Shown here: piece after piece, positions 5,717 through 14,946 of the stretch | Layout of the letters: the number at the start of each line of letters is the position of its first letter | Numbering within the stretch: the first letter of the stretch is position 1 | DNA from: a virus | Strand: one strand, 5' to 3' | Virus record (IMG/VR): IMGVR_UViG_3300035523_000148 | Span: 1-34,260 of that record | DNA length: 34,260 bases | Notes under the pieces: generated by a model | The model's database searches: none | The model's input: the letters and a program-made list of their open reading frames with translations, nothing else | Told to the model about the DNA's origin: nothing | Translations under genes and position numbers: made by a program

Positions 5717-8700
5717 TATTCCTCCTGCGGCTCGGGAGGTTTAACACTCTTTTTCGCTGCGGATGCGGAGTTGTCTCTAGCAAAGCGCGTTGGGTCTTTC
5801 CCCATTGGCTCATTCGCTCCGGCTTGTGCTTGTCCGGGATACAGGGACATTCCAGCGTAGTTCGGGTTGCGCATGACTTTTCCAGATGCGTCCCTCGTCC
5901 ACATGTTACGGCTGTCATCTAGTTTCCGTCTAGATTCTTGATACGCTGCTTGCTTATCGTTCCAAGCTTTAGCAGCCATTGGCGTAGTACCCTTATATCC
6001 TGGGTTCCTAATGACGTTACCGGATGCGTCCCTCGTCCACATATCCTTCGTGGGGTCTAATTTCGGCCTATTCGCCTCCTCAGTCAATTTGCGTTCATTT
6101 TCATTAGCCCATTTATCGGCAGCTTTGGTATCGAACATCCCTGTACCACCACGTGGATCACCGCCACCAGTACGCGCCTTCCAAGCACGGCTGACGGCAT
6201 TATCCTTGATGGCACTATCGAACATCTTCTGGTAGCCAGCGACTGCGCCGCCCATCTTCTTCTGTTCGTGGTCCATCAAATCCTTCCAACCGCTAGTTAG
6301 GCTACCAAGCTCACCAGCCTTAATCTTTTGACCAGTTGACGAGGTCATCCCACCATGATTTTCATTAAGCTGGGTATTCTTCGCCTGGGCCTTAGCTGCT
6401 GCATCCTGGGCTTTCTGTAAGCGGTGCTCCTCCTTCGCCGTAAGAGGACGTTTCTCCTGGCCCTTTGCGGCTTGCTCGGCTTGTTTAGGTTGTTCAGATT
6501 GCCCACCACCGGTTTGCTGCTTGCGCAACCATTCCGCATGTTCGCGGTTAGTTGTTTCGTCGCCACTAACTGGCGGAGGAACCATATCCCCAACACCACC
6601 AGTTTGACCGCTGTTTCCAGAACTGCCCGGACTTCCTGTGTTTGGCTGCTGGTAACCGGTGGTTGGCTGCTGCTGGCCTGATTGTGGGGAATTTGGACCA
6701 CCACCTTTCCCACTACCGCTGCCGGTCGTCGCAGAAGCTGGAGAGTCAGGAACACTACCAGAGTTGCTGCTAGACTGCACAGCTAGCGGACCATCCCACA
6801 GCGAACTGAAGGCCGGTGGGCCAATCTCAATGCTCGTGGTCTGCTTGCTGGCGCTCCACACCAGACACTTGATGATGCCACCAGCCCCCGCTAAGCGATC
6901 TGGCCCCTCATACTCAACGTACTGACCAGGAACGTAACACGGAGTCAGACGGCCAATCACAAAGTGGCCTTCCCACTGGATGCGCTTGTGGTTGTCCAGG
7001 TAACGCTTAGCACTTCGACCCAGCACATTCTTCGGATTGGCGATGTTGCCATCGGCAACGTTCGTGTAAAGCTCGTTGTTCGCAGACTGTTTCGGCTGGA
7101 ACTGTAATCGCAACGAATCCTGTTCTCTACGCTCGTAGCCGCCAATCCCTTGCGGATAATCCTGATTACGTCTCAACCAATCCACGTACTGCATCGGCCT
7201 TGAACGCTGAAGGAAAGTGAAGTGAGGAGCAGCAGCGTCGATATGCTGCATCGCGTTGTTCGGATCGCCTTCTTCAAGCTGAACCAAGCAGTTGTTCGAC
7301 TCAGCCACCAACGTAATCCGCAGATCGCGTGGCACTATATCGCGGGAGTCATACGGTGGGTAATAATCATCGTAGCCGTTGTATTTTCTGGTGATTTCGA
7401 CGTACGGTATAGAAGGAGTGCTATTGCTCCAACTGATCTTATGCGGTGGGTTGCTTCCCCAAGTATAACCACCTGAACCTGCCGCAGCGCCAGCACCCTC
7501 CATATACGGGGAGAGACCATCGCGAGAACCTTCAATCTTCACGTAGCGGCCATCTGGAGTCAGAGTCAGCCCGGAATAGCGCTTAGCCTGTCGCCATTCG
7601 CCCTTATTGAAGTCAGTATCATAACCGGGAGTAGGGGTGTTGCCATAATATGCGTCGTTGATATCTTGAGCCGTCTTCGCCGTCCAAATCTTATCCCACT
7701 CATACTGAGTCAACCGATACTCAATCACGTGTTCACGTGGGACGATACCAGCAGGGGACTGGACATTATCGTTATAGCAGCTAATCAGGTGCGGCTTGAT
7801 GCGCCAAGCACCAGCAGCCTCAGGCTTCGCGCTCCACTTGCAGTTCGTGAAAGGGTTGGTCGCGCTGTTAAGTTTATACCAAGCAAAGCAATTTGGTACT
7901 TTCCGACAGGCAAAATCGAAGCTCTCGGCATTACCGTGGAAAGCGCCGCCGCCAAGAGAAGTACCCTGTGCGACTCTCGCGAGAAATTTAGCCTGCTCTC
8001 CAGCAGTCCAACCAAATGATAAGGATTGTGGTAGACAATCCTCAGCATCATTGAGATGGGGGTTGTGAGCGTAGGTCGTCGCTCCAGAAGTCTGCGCCGT
8101 GTACTCGATGCAGTGGCTATCACCGGTCAGAGCGGCGTTGTAAGCGTAACCCAGAACGCTCTGCTTAATGTGAGCGTCAACTGCGACCACCGGACTGTCG
8201 CCGACCTCGGCCAGACCACCAAAATACTTCGGATGGTAAATCTTCGTGCCAGTGTTGGCTCTGGTGCTCACGTCAACAATCAGCAGCTTGCTCCTGAACT
8301 CACCAATCGGCATTAGCACCACTTCATAAGGGCCAGCGTATTGGACCACCTGCTGTAGAGCCTGGAGCAGGTTCTTTCCCTCAAGACTGAAGCTGTGGAA
8401 AGTCCTGTCTTCCTTGATCACGTCGCCAATGTTGTCATCCCAGAGGATACCGGCCTTAGGAATGTCCAGCAGCCCGAACTTTGGATCGATCCAGGGCCGA
8501 GCCGCTGTGTTGTAGAACATGTCCCGCAAGAGCTTTAAGGCCCACTTCACTGACCACTTACCAGCAGAACTCTCTGTTGGAGCCTCATCTGTCCCAGGAT
8601 CGCTGTCACCACCACCAGTGCCAGAGCCATACCGGTAACCAAGCACGAAACGCGGCCTGCCATTGTGCAAAATGCAGTTGCCATGCCCAAAGTCATTCAG

Positions 8701-9171
8701 GACCAACGGATCGTTCGGATTGCTATTGTAGTATTCGACGCCGTTCTCGACGTTATACGACAGACGGCCCATCACCGTGAAATATTGCGCCCAGATCGCC
8801 CGATCATCCATCACGCAGGTCACAATCGAATCTTCATAGAGATTGTGGCCGTGGCTCATTACCCAGCCGTTCATCAGACAGACGTAGCTTCCACCCTCGT
8901 AATAACCGGCAGAAGCACGGGCCAGAAGCTTGATGTTCCCGGCAACAGCGGTGGAAAGAGCGACACCAGGCTCCTGGTCCCAAGCCGCCGACTTGATCGG
9001 AATGCCAACCAGAGCGTATGAGGGATTCGTGCCTGTTGATTGGACAACAGCCGAGCAGTAGTAACCAGGAAGGCCATAACCGCTGCTGGCTGATTGGAAC
9101 TTGGCGATGAGAGCACGACCCAGACCGTCAAAGGGTGAGTTGGTATTAGCAACGGTTACGCTGTTACCCAT
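5716..9171 (-). CDS. Tail hub / tail tip protein (1151 aa)
   Basis: This is the largest gene and the last large one of the tail block. About residues 1-760 look folded, with beta-rich segments such as FHSFSLEGKNLLQALQQV followed by LIVDV, typical of hub proteins that cap the tail tube. About 780-900 is a Gly/Ser/Pro/Gln-rich linker, and about 900-1151 is charged and helical. The C-terminal part holds two copies of MWTRDASGxVxRNPxY followed by G, about 45 residues apart. Long length, terminal position and beta-rich N-terminus fit a baseplate hub or receptor-binding protein; the exact role is inferred. It follows the 9172 gene with no gap, using GAGGGGCC as ribosome site. Confidence 0.65.
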   Translation of the reverse strand: MGNSVTVANTNSPFDGLGRALIAKFQSASSGYGLPGYYCSAVVQSTGTNPSYALVGIPIKSAAWDQEPGVALSTAVAGNIKLLARASAGYYEGGSYVCLMNGWVMSHGHNLYEDSIVTCVMDDRAIWAQYFTVMGRLSYNVENGVEYYNSNPNDPLVLNDFGHGNCILHNGRPRFVLGYRYGSGTGGGDSDPGTDEAPTESSAGKWSVKWALKLLRDMFYNTAARPWIDPKFGLLDIPKAGILWDDNIGDVIKEDRTFHSFSLEGKNLLQALQQVVQYAGPYEVVLMPIGEFRSKLLIVDVSTRANTGTKIYHPKYFGGLAEVGDSPVVAVDAHIKQSVLGYAYNAALTGDSHCIEYTAQTSGATTYAHNPHLNDAEDCLPQSLSFGWTAGEQAKFLARVAQGTSLGGGAFHGNAESFDFACRKVPNCFAWYKLNSATNPFTNCKWSAKPEAAGAWRIKPHLISCYNDNVQSPAGIVPREHVIEYRLTQYEWDKIWTAKTAQDINDAYYGNTPTPGYDTDFNKGEWRQAKRYSGLTLTPDGRYVKIEGSRDGLSPYMEGAGAAAGSGGYTWGSNPPHKISWSNSTPSIPYVEITRKYNGYDDYYPPYDSRDIVPRDLRITLVAESNNCLVQLEEGDPNNAMQHIDAAAPHFTFLQRSRPMQYVDWLRRNQDYPQGIGGYERREQDSLRLQFQPKQSANNELYTNVADGNIANPKNVLGRSAKRYLDNHKRIQWEGHFVIGRLTPCYVPGQYVEYEGPDRLAGAGGIIKCLVWSASKQTTSIEIGPPAFSSLWDGPLAVQSSSNSGSVPDSPASATTGSGSGKGGGPNSPQSGQQQPTTGYQQPNTGSPGSSGNSGQTGGVGDMVPPPVSGDETTNREHAEWLRKQQTGGGQSEQPKQAEQAAKGQEKRPLTAKEEHRLQKAQDAAAKAQAKNTQLNENHGGMTSSTGQKIKAGELGSLTSGWKDLMDHEQKKMGGAVAGYQKMFDSAIKDNAVSRAWKARTGGGDPRGGTGMFDTKAADKWANENERKLTEEANRPKLDPTKDMWTRDASGNVIRNPGYKGTTPMAAKAWNDKQAAYQESRRKLDDSRNMWTRDASGKVMRNPNYAGMSLYPGQAQAGANEPMGKDPTRFARDNSASAAKKSVKPPEPQEE

Positions 9172-11379
9172 TTAGAGGCCCCTCGCCGCAGAAGCTGTGA
9201 TGGTGGGAGCTGCAGTCCCAGCGCTGTCAATATGGTGATAGAAAACGAAGTCATCGCTAACAGACGAGCCGCCAGCATACGTAGCCCGAGTTCTCAGCTT
9301 GATCTCATACCAACCATCAGCGAGTTGCACCGCAGGAAGCGTTACTTCAGCAGCTCCATGCAGAGAATCAGAGATCGCAGCCGAGACCGTGGTTGCGCCA
9401 ATATCGGCCTCGACGGTGACCGTTGGGACCAGATCGTTGGTGAAGGACTCTACGAAGTAAGTGGCCTTTATTGAAAGTCCATGAGTCGTGACGGCAGGGA
9501 CGCTGCCGACTATGGCAGCGGAGTCATGCCCATTGTTGTTAAGGGCGAATCTGGACGCTGGCGAGAAGTAGACCTTATCACCGCTATGAGTGATAGTGAG
9601 GCCAGTGTAAGTCCCGGCGTAAAGCGAGGTGAAGTAATTTGCGATGTTGGCAGCGCACGCGGCGTTGTTACCGCCGATGCCATAGATCGCCCCGTAAGCT
9701 TGGTCTGGTGTGTGGCCATCAACACCAACGCCAATAGAGACGCTATAGAGCGCGGTATGGTCAAGGACCTGGAAGAAAGCCTTGGCCGGTGTGACCAACG
9801 GCGTGGCAGATACGCTCGTTGGAATCGGCGTAGAAGGCTTCGGCCAGACGACGCTCTGATCGTCGGCAAGCTCAACTTCCCACGCGATATCGTTCGTCTC
9901 CTCAAGGCCGGGGATGTCACCAGGAACGATGCCGGTGTTGTCGGAATTCAGAGTGATGGTCACACCGTGTTGGACAATCTGGACCACGTTACCAACAGGG
10001 ACCGCCACGCAACCAGTGCCGAGACCAGAGAGAGTGGCGTTGATCGCAGAGGCCAAGTTGGTAGCCGCTTGGTCATTACTGCTGCCGATGGTGTAATCTG
10101 TGCCAGCCTTCCAGGTGTAAGGGCCAAAGGTTGTGCCACCATTGACAGCCGTCAGAGAGACCGTGATGCCGGAAATGAGCGTGTAGTCGGGAATAGTGAA
10201 CGTTCCGACCATCCAAGCCGACCTGACCACTGCGTTTAAGATGTTCGGCTTCTTAAACGGCGTCACCGTATCGAGCAGGGATTTACCAGTGAAACCAGGC
10301 TGTTGCACAGAACCGTCAACCATCTTGTAGCGCTGCGCCTCGCCAGAGAGCATTAGGCCCAGAGTCTGCAAATAACGGTTGAAGAGAGGAGCGGCAGCTT
10401 GCGCCCAAGCGTCACCAGAGAGACCGGCAATAGCCCCAAAATCAGCGAAAGTGACATCGCCCAGGCTGGTCAACTCAGCACTCAGGCTGGTCAGCGGATA
10501 GCCGGTGCTGGAAGCGAAGGAAGCAACCGCACCCTCAACCGCGTTCGTCAAATCAACAAAGGATGGCACGAAGGGGATCACGTTGTAGGCCAGATACTGG
10601 CGAACAGCGATATCAACCGCCGCGTCCCAGGTTGAGGCAAGCGAGTTATAAGCAGGCTCCCTGTCCTCAGTCGTGACACTTGGTAAGAAGAAATTGAAAT
10701 AGAGCGGATTGGTACTGCTTGCGCTTATCGGGCTGGTGAAATCGACCTCATCGTTGATGCCGCTGATATAAAGACGAGCCTTAGTCCCAGCAGGAGTTGA
10801 GGCGTAGAGCCTTAGTGCTCCTGTTACTGGCTGCGCGACGTTGGTGATTACGGCTGCTGCCGGTGGGCCGGAGATAGAGACCGGCCCAAGGTCAACAGGG
10901 CTGCTCAACGGATCGCCTTCGTCGTCCACCGGGACTATGTTGTAAAGATATTCACCAGAAGGCAACGAAGGGCTGATGTACCGGTAGTCGTTACCGCCAT
11001 TGTCTGTGATGGTCGCTTGCGGCTGGCTGCTGTAGTCGATGGCGAGCTGTGAATAGAAAATCTTGTAGCTCGCTGGCCACTGATAGACCAACCAAGCATC
11101 ACCAAGGGCAACATCCCCTGTGTAATTCAGCTCAAGCGTGCCACTGGCCCCAGAGGCATTGACGGCGTTCATGGTGACAGGGCCAGAGGGTGTGCGCCGT
11201 GAACCCTCGGCGACCAGCTTGTCACCATTCCAAGCACGGACCACGTAGGCGGGTATGCTGAGCGTGCCAACAGCAGAGGAACCACCGGCAGCAACACCAC
11301 CAAGAGACACAACGCCGTTCAGGGAGGCTGTCCCTGTGCTTGAACCGCTGGCTCTACCTGCTAAGTAGACCGTTGCCAC
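9172..11379 (-). CDS. Large tail structural protein (735 aa)
   Basis: It starts with GTG at 11379, preceded by GAGG. The composition is rich in Ala, Gly, Ser and Thr with alternating hydrophobics, typical of beta-structured tail or fibre proteins. The N-terminus (MATVYLAGRASGSSTGTASL) is low complexity. Later stretches such as YEIKLRTRATYAGGSSVSDD near the C-terminus look like immunoglobulin or fibronectin strands. No membrane or catalytic motif is seen. Its place between a fibre-like gene and the tail hub suggests a distal tail or baseplate protein. No family recognised. Confidence 0.6.
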   Translation of the reverse strand: MATVYLAGRASGSSTGTASLNGVVSLGGVAAGGSSAVGTLSIPAYVVRAWNGDKLVAEGSRRTPSGPVTMNAVNASGASGTLELNYTGDVALGDAWLVYQWPASYKIFYSQLAIDYSSQPQATITDNGGNDYRYISPSLPSGEYLYNIVPVDDEGDPLSSPVDLGPVSISGPPAAAVITNVAQPVTGALRLYASTPAGTKARLYISGINDEVDFTSPISASSTNPLYFNFFLPSVTTEDREPAYNSLASTWDAAVDIAVRQYLAYNVIPFVPSFVDLTNAVEGAVASFASSTGYPLTSLSAELTSLGDVTFADFGAIAGLSGDAWAQAAAPLFNRYLQTLGLMLSGEAQRYKMVDGSVQQPGFTGKSLLDTVTPFKKPNILNAVVRSAWMVGTFTIPDYTLISGITVSLTAVNGGTTFGPYTWKAGTDYTIGSSNDQAATNLASAINATLSGLGTGCVAVPVGNVVQIVQHGVTITLNSDNTGIVPGDIPGLEETNDIAWEVELADDQSVVWPKPSTPIPTSVSATPLVTPAKAFFQVLDHTALYSVSIGVGVDGHTPDQAYGAIYGIGGNNAACAANIANYFTSLYAGTYTGLTITHSGDKVYFSPASRFALNNNGHDSAAIVGSVPAVTTHGLSIKATYFVESFTNDLVPTVTVEADIGATTVSAAISDSLHGAAEVTLPAVQLADGWYEIKLRTRATYAGGSSVSDDFVFYHHIDSAGTAAPTITASAARGL

Positions 11380-11384
11380 GCTTT

Positions 11385-11804
11385 TTATTCCTCACTGACC
11401 ACCAGAGAGTACGCAGAGAACTCAGGCTCATCACCGGTAAGGATCAAACGCGCTGTATTCAGCGTCCCGAAATAGAGCAGATTCCCGGAAGTGGCAGCGT
11501 CGAAGATGCCGAAGCCCACGACCTCGCCCCAATCGGCACCCGCTACCGGGAAAGTCACGGGAATGATGGTCCTGGTGCTGCCACTCGATGCGGTGTCCCA
11601 GGTCGTGCCATCGTTGGTGACGGCAACTCTGGCGTAGTCCGTGCCAGAGGTCACACTACCATCAACCTCGACACCATCGACCCCACCGGTAGTAGGGAGG
11701 GTGGTGAACAGGCCGATATAGACAGTGGCCGGTGGGCTGAAGGCAGACACACCGAGCACGTGGTCCAGAATCTTGTCGGAAAGGTAGGTTGACTTGGCAG
11801 GCAT
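11385..11804 (-). CDS. Phage fibre-like protein (Gp80-like family)
   Basis: The 139-residue product fits a widespread small phage fibre-like family: YLSDKILDHVLGVSAF at the N-terminus, VYIGLFTTLP, then YARVAVTNDGTTW, WGEVVGFGIFDA and LLYFGTL. The order and spacing of these blocks are characteristic. AAGGGA precedes the ATG. The family is found next to tail genes, where it probably forms a trimeric or baseplate-associated fibre component. It lies five bases before the 9172 gene's region, in one operon. Family call by recalled pattern. Confidence 0.7.
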   Translation of the reverse strand: MPAKSTYLSDKILDHVLGVSAFSPPATVYIGLFTTLPTTGGVDGVEVDGSVTSGTDYARVAVTNDGTTWDTASSGSTRTIIPVTFPVAGADWGEVVGFGIFDAATSGNLLYFGTLNTARLILTGDEPEFSAYSLVVSEE

Positions 11805-11815
11805 CGGATTTCCCT

Positions 11816-12283
11816 TTATTGGAGCGTCTTTTCAATCGTGTAGAACAGCGTTCCCCGCTGCGGCGTCTGGTTCTGCACCTGGCAATTCAGACCACGCGAC
11901 AGACCCGTCAGGGCCACACTGGATATTTGAGGGGTTGCTCCTCCCTCCCAAATCTCTGGCCCTGTAAAATTAGCAGTCCACAGGAACTTCAGATGATCAG
12001 CCGTGTCAGCGTCCGTGGTGACCGCATGGGCCTGTAACGTGGCAATCGTGCTCTCATCTGGCACGCTCGTCCCGGCTTCCTCAATCCAGATGGTGTTGGT
12101 TGCGTTGTTCGGTGGCCCAACGATCACGAAGCTGAAGGACTCTTTGTCGGCGTAGACGTACTTGATGTAGATGCCGTTGACGAAGACGCAGAAGTATTGT
12201 TCTACAAATTCTGGCTTGATGGTCACGTCACACTGGATGCCACCACCAATTGAAAAAGCCTTGATACTGAGAATGCTACTCAC
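11816..12283 (-). CDS. Tail region hypothetical protein, 155 aa
   Basis: A GTG start has GGAGG nine bases upstream. The protein is beta-rich (IQCDVTIKPEFVEQYFCVFV, FSFVIVGPPNN, then TGLSRGLNCQVQN). It has no signal peptide or helix bundle. It is packed in the tail operon, so a structural or baseplate role is likely. No family recognised. Confidence 0.58.
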   Translation of the reverse strand: MSSILSIKAFSIGGGIQCDVTIKPEFVEQYFCVFVNGIYIKYVYADKESFSFVIVGPPNNATNTIWIEEAGTSVPDESTIATLQAHAVTTDADTADHLKFLWTANFTGPEIWEGGATPQISSVALTGLSRGLNCQVQNQTPQRGTLFYTIEKTLQ

Positions 12284-12295
12284 TACGGCCTCCGG

Positions 12296-12742
12296 TTAAG
12301 GCTGGTTGAGCTGTGTGAATTGAACTGCGAGAATCCAGAAGCCACCACCGTTACAGTTCTGCCAATGAGGCTGGCCCTCGCCCGTCAGTTTGCAGTTCGG
12401 AATTGAGGTTCCACCAGGGAGGGTGACCGTGTAGCGGTTCATGGCCTTGAGCGTGGCCAATACCGAGTGTAGAGATGCTTCAGCAACACCTGGAGCGCCA
12501 ACGAAGATCAGCGTTGCGTAGACCGGCCTACCACGGAAACCCATACGGACTGTGCGTACACCGCCTGTTGCCGGGAACACAACTGGCATATCTTCGAACT
12601 GTGGCGAGCCGTCAATCGGTATGATTCCAAAGAGTCCTGTATTGTCGTAGTAGGTTCCTGGGTTCAGGGTTATAGCAGCGGTGTTGATGCCGCTGGTGAG
12701 CGGCTGAAAGGTCACTCCGTTGGCACTGAACGTGTAGGGCAT
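12296..12742 (-). CDS. Tail protein, possibly distal-tail-like, 148 aa
   Basis: This is the first gene after the tape-measure candidate, where siphoviruses usually encode the distal tail protein. It shows strand-rich segments GVRTVRMGFRGRPVYATLIF, then MNRYTVTLPGGTSIPNCKL, resembling the N-terminal domain of small distal tail proteins in general shape only. A GGGGAA site precedes the ATG. A CAAACTTAC motif sits in the gap before it. The call rests mainly on position. Confidence 0.5.
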   Translation of the reverse strand: MPYTFSANGVTFQPLTSGINTAAITLNPGTYYDNTGLFGIIPIDGSPQFEDMPVVFPATGGVRTVRMGFRGRPVYATLIFVGAPGVAEASLHSVLATLKAMNRYTVTLPGGTSIPNCKLTGEGQPHWQNCNGGGFWILAVQFTQLNQP

Positions 12743-12763
12743 TGTTTATTCCCCATTCCTGTT

Positions 12764-12772
12764 GTAAGTTTG
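12764..12772 (-). promoter_or_regulatory. CAAACTTAC motif, copy 2
   Basis: Minus-strand CAAACTTAC lies in the short gap between the tape-measure candidate and the gene starting at 12742, 22 bases before that start. Confidence 0.35.
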
Positions 12773-12779
12773 AATAGGG

Positions 12780-13970
12780 TTATTCCCATTCTCTAAGAGC
12801 AGGAAGCTGGCACTGCTGGATACTCCAGTTAGCAGCGCCCTTCAGGGCATCCTGGTTCTCTCTCCAGACCTCCATAGCATCACGCCAATTCGAGGGTCTG
12901 CTGATACTCTGACCAGCAGCCGCATAAGCAGCGTTGGCAGCGCCAATATTACTCAACCCATCGTCTGCTAAGACCAGCGCATCGCCCTTATCACGGAACT
13001 TGACCGCAGCCTCGATAGCCTTCTTCTTCATCTCCTCAACTTCTTTCTGGTCACCACCAGAGAGAGCGATCATCCCCTGTGAGACCAGATTACGGCGAAT
13101 AATCGGACCCATTGAGCCGTACTTGTCCAGATAGAAGCGATTAAGGACAGACTCGGTGAATTTGGAGTTTGATGATACGTCCGCCTCACTCATACCAGCA
13201 GCGCGGGCAGATTGTTTTGTCTCCAGCCATGCGATATTGGCCTCCCTGTCCGTGCGACCAAACCAGCTCTTCGCGAGTGTGCCTTTGGCGTTGTACTCCG
13301 CTAAGCCAAGCTTCTCTCGGTCAATCTCTTTCTGCTCTAGATTGCCGCTGGTACGCTCATTTACGGACTGCTCAAGCCGCATTTCCCGTAGAGCATCTGA
13401 ATACTTTGGGCCACCAAGTGCCGAGTCGATCTTGGAGAGCGCGAATGGCAAACCGCCTGTGATTGCGATACCACCGGCAACAGCACCAGCAGGGGAGGCC
13501 ATCGCAGCCTCACCCATAGCACGCCAACCATACTTCTGAGCCGCAGAAGCCATAGCCTTTCCACCAACGAGCTGCACGACGCTGTTGTTGGTAAGAAAGG
13601 TCTGGACTGCTTTACTCTGGGCTACTTTATTGAGTGAGCCTTCAATCCTGTCGTTAATCACGCTCATGTAGCTGCTGACGCTATATGGGTCTCGTGCGAG
13701 AGCGTCGATATGATCAGCAGCCTGCTTACCAAAGCGTTCCTCTGCCCGCATACGCAGGCCGTCTTCTTTCAGCTTTTTCTCAAGGCTAAACTTCCTCGAT
13801 TCAGCATCCTTCAGCCGCTTAACGACATCATCGGTGACCTGCTTGCCTTCCTTCTTGAGCTTATCGACCTCCTTCTGAGCCTCACGGACCTCCTTACGAG
13901 CGGCCTTGACCTCGTTCGTTAGCTTGGTGAGTGGAGAGACGTTTGTTTTTATGGTGATTCCGACTGGCAT
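12780..13970 (-). CDS. Probable short tape measure or tail lumen protein (396 aa)
   Basis: ATG 13970 is chosen because AAGGGAG lies just upstream; a longer frame to 14009 would overlap the gene before. Residues about 10-80 form a strongly predicted coiled coil (EVKAARKEVREAQKEVDKLK). A glycine/alanine-rich hydrophobic stretch at about 155-190 (ASPAGAVAGGIAITGGLPFA) could span a membrane. Coiled coil plus a hydrophobic segment after the tail tube and chaperone-like genes is the profile of a tape measure. At 396 residues it is short for that role, which would imply a short tail. An alternative is an internal virion protein ejected with DNA. Confidence 0.5.
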   Translation of the reverse strand: MPVGITIKTNVSPLTKLTNEVKAARKEVREAQKEVDKLKKEGKQVTDDVVKRLKDAESRKFSLEKKLKEDGLRMRAEERFGKQAADHIDALARDPYSVSSYMSVINDRIEGSLNKVAQSKAVQTFLTNNSVVQLVGGKAMASAAQKYGWRAMGEAAMASPAGAVAGGIAITGGLPFALSKIDSALGGPKYSDALREMRLEQSVNERTSGNLEQKEIDREKLGLAEYNAKGTLAKSWFGRTDREANIAWLETKQSARAAGMSEADVSSNSKFTESVLNRFYLDKYGSMGPIIRRNLVSQGMIALSGGDQKEVEEMKKKAIEAAVKFRDKGDALVLADDGLSNIGAANAAYAAAGQSISRPSNWRDAMEVWRENQDALKGAANWSIQQCQLPALREWE

Positions 13971-13971
13971 T

Positions 13972-14508
13972 TTAGCTCCTTCCCTGACCATATTTGGCCA
14001 TGAAGGCATCCAACTCCTCCTGGAGGAGCCGGTTGAATTCGGCCTCGATCTGCTGGAGCTGCCCAGCGTCCAAGGTGTAGTACGGATGCGGAGCGTGGGC
14101 CTTCATACCGCCACCGCTACCACCAGATGCAAGCAGGGCAGATTTCAACTTGGCCTTTGACCTGGCGCTAAGACCAGAAGCGCCATGAACGCTGCCATAC
14201 TGCAACGCGCCGTCCTTCGCGTACTCATGTGCCGACAGACCACGCGCAATACCAATCCGGAAGCCTGATCTTGTTGGAAAGCAGATCGTGTTCCTGACAG
14301 CCTTTTCCAGATTCCCGGACCTGTTGTGTAGGCCCGATTTGTGCAGGCTGTCCAGCATGATCTTTTGGGCGAATGGTGTCAGCCGTTGGCAGACTCGCCT
14401 GAAAATCTCGTTTCTCTGTGCGAGGAACGCATCGACACCGGACAGATATTGCTCCATCTGCTGAAGCGGTCTTTGGTCGATTATGAACTTCGGAGTTTTC
14501 CTGGCCAT
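13972..14508 (-). CDS. Neck or tail-completion protein, HK97 gp10-like
   Basis: The 178-residue product has the traits of the HK97 gp10 / minor tail group: a helical N-terminus, the SGNLEKAVRNTI motif near residue 70, a beta region with HEYAKDGALQYGS, HPYYTLDAGQ near the C-terminus and a final helix. GAGGG is seven bases before ATG 14508; the frame is open to 14613, but that would overlap the gene before. It stops one base before the tape-measure candidate. In other phages this protein helps join tail to head. Here it lies after the chaperone-like gene, an unusual order. Confidence 0.55.
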   Translation of the reverse strand: MARKTPKFIIDQRPLQQMEQYLSGVDAFLAQRNEIFRRVCQRLTPFAQKIMLDSLHKSGLHNRSGNLEKAVRNTICFPTRSGFRIGIARGLSAHEYAKDGALQYGSVHGASGLSARSKAKLKSALLASGGSGGGMKAHAPHPYYTLDAGQLQQIEAEFNRLLQEELDAFMAKYGQGRS

Positions 14509-14518
14509 CGAGTAACCC

Positions 14519-14938
14519 TCAATAGCCTTTGCGAGCTTTCCACTCCCCATATTTGGCAACTTGAGCCAAAGAGACGCACGAAATGTCGTCCATTTCCGGA
14601 TTTGAGAGGCCATAAATCTGGCCGGTAATCAGACGGAGCTTAGCCATCAGATAACGACCACGGAGCTGCTCCTCAATTTCCTGGTCAAGCTCCTGCGCCG
14701 GATCGGCTTCCTCTTCCTGCTTTGGTCTCTGCGGTGGAATCTGCTGGACCTTGAAGGACGGAGCACTAACCTGCTCCTCTGTCAACTTCCCCTGTAGCTC
14801 CTTCACGATCTCTTCCGGCTTCTTCCCTTGCTCCAACAGCGGCAAAGCAGCAATAGCGGCCTCAAGGCTCCCACATGCAATAGCAGGAGCACCAATCTGC
14901 TCCTGCTGACCATCTGGCCCTGTGCGCGTAATGTCCAT
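14519..14938 (-). CDS. Putative tail assembly chaperone, 139 aa
   Basis: The protein is acidic and glutamine-rich with a proline-rich linker (APSFKVQQIPPQRPKQEEEA). It is helical at both ends, with a C-terminal stretch LRLITGQIYGLSNPEMDDIS. Small acidic helical proteins at this point of the tail operon are usually chaperones for the tape measure. The next frame is open through its last 95 bases, as in chaperone pairs made by frameshift, but I see no good slippery heptamer. The call is positional. Confidence 0.45.
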   Translation of the reverse strand: MDITRTGPDGQQEQIGAPAIACGSLEAAIAALPLLEQGKKPEEIVKELQGKLTEEQVSAPSFKVQQIPPQRPKQEEEADPAQELDQEIEEQLRGRYLMAKLRLITGQIYGLSNPEMDDISCVSLAQVAKYGEWKARKGY

Positions 14939-14946
14939 TTAAGCCT

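Noticed and set aside
9481-10239. Plus-strand frame of 252 residues opposite the 735-residue tail gene
   Set aside because: Asp/Arg-rich antisense shadow with no ribosome site inside a strong minus-strand operon.
14519-14613. Programmed frameshift joining the chaperone-like gene to the next frame
   Set aside because: The next frame is open here, but no slippery heptamer is seen and the next gene has its own ribosome site at 14508.
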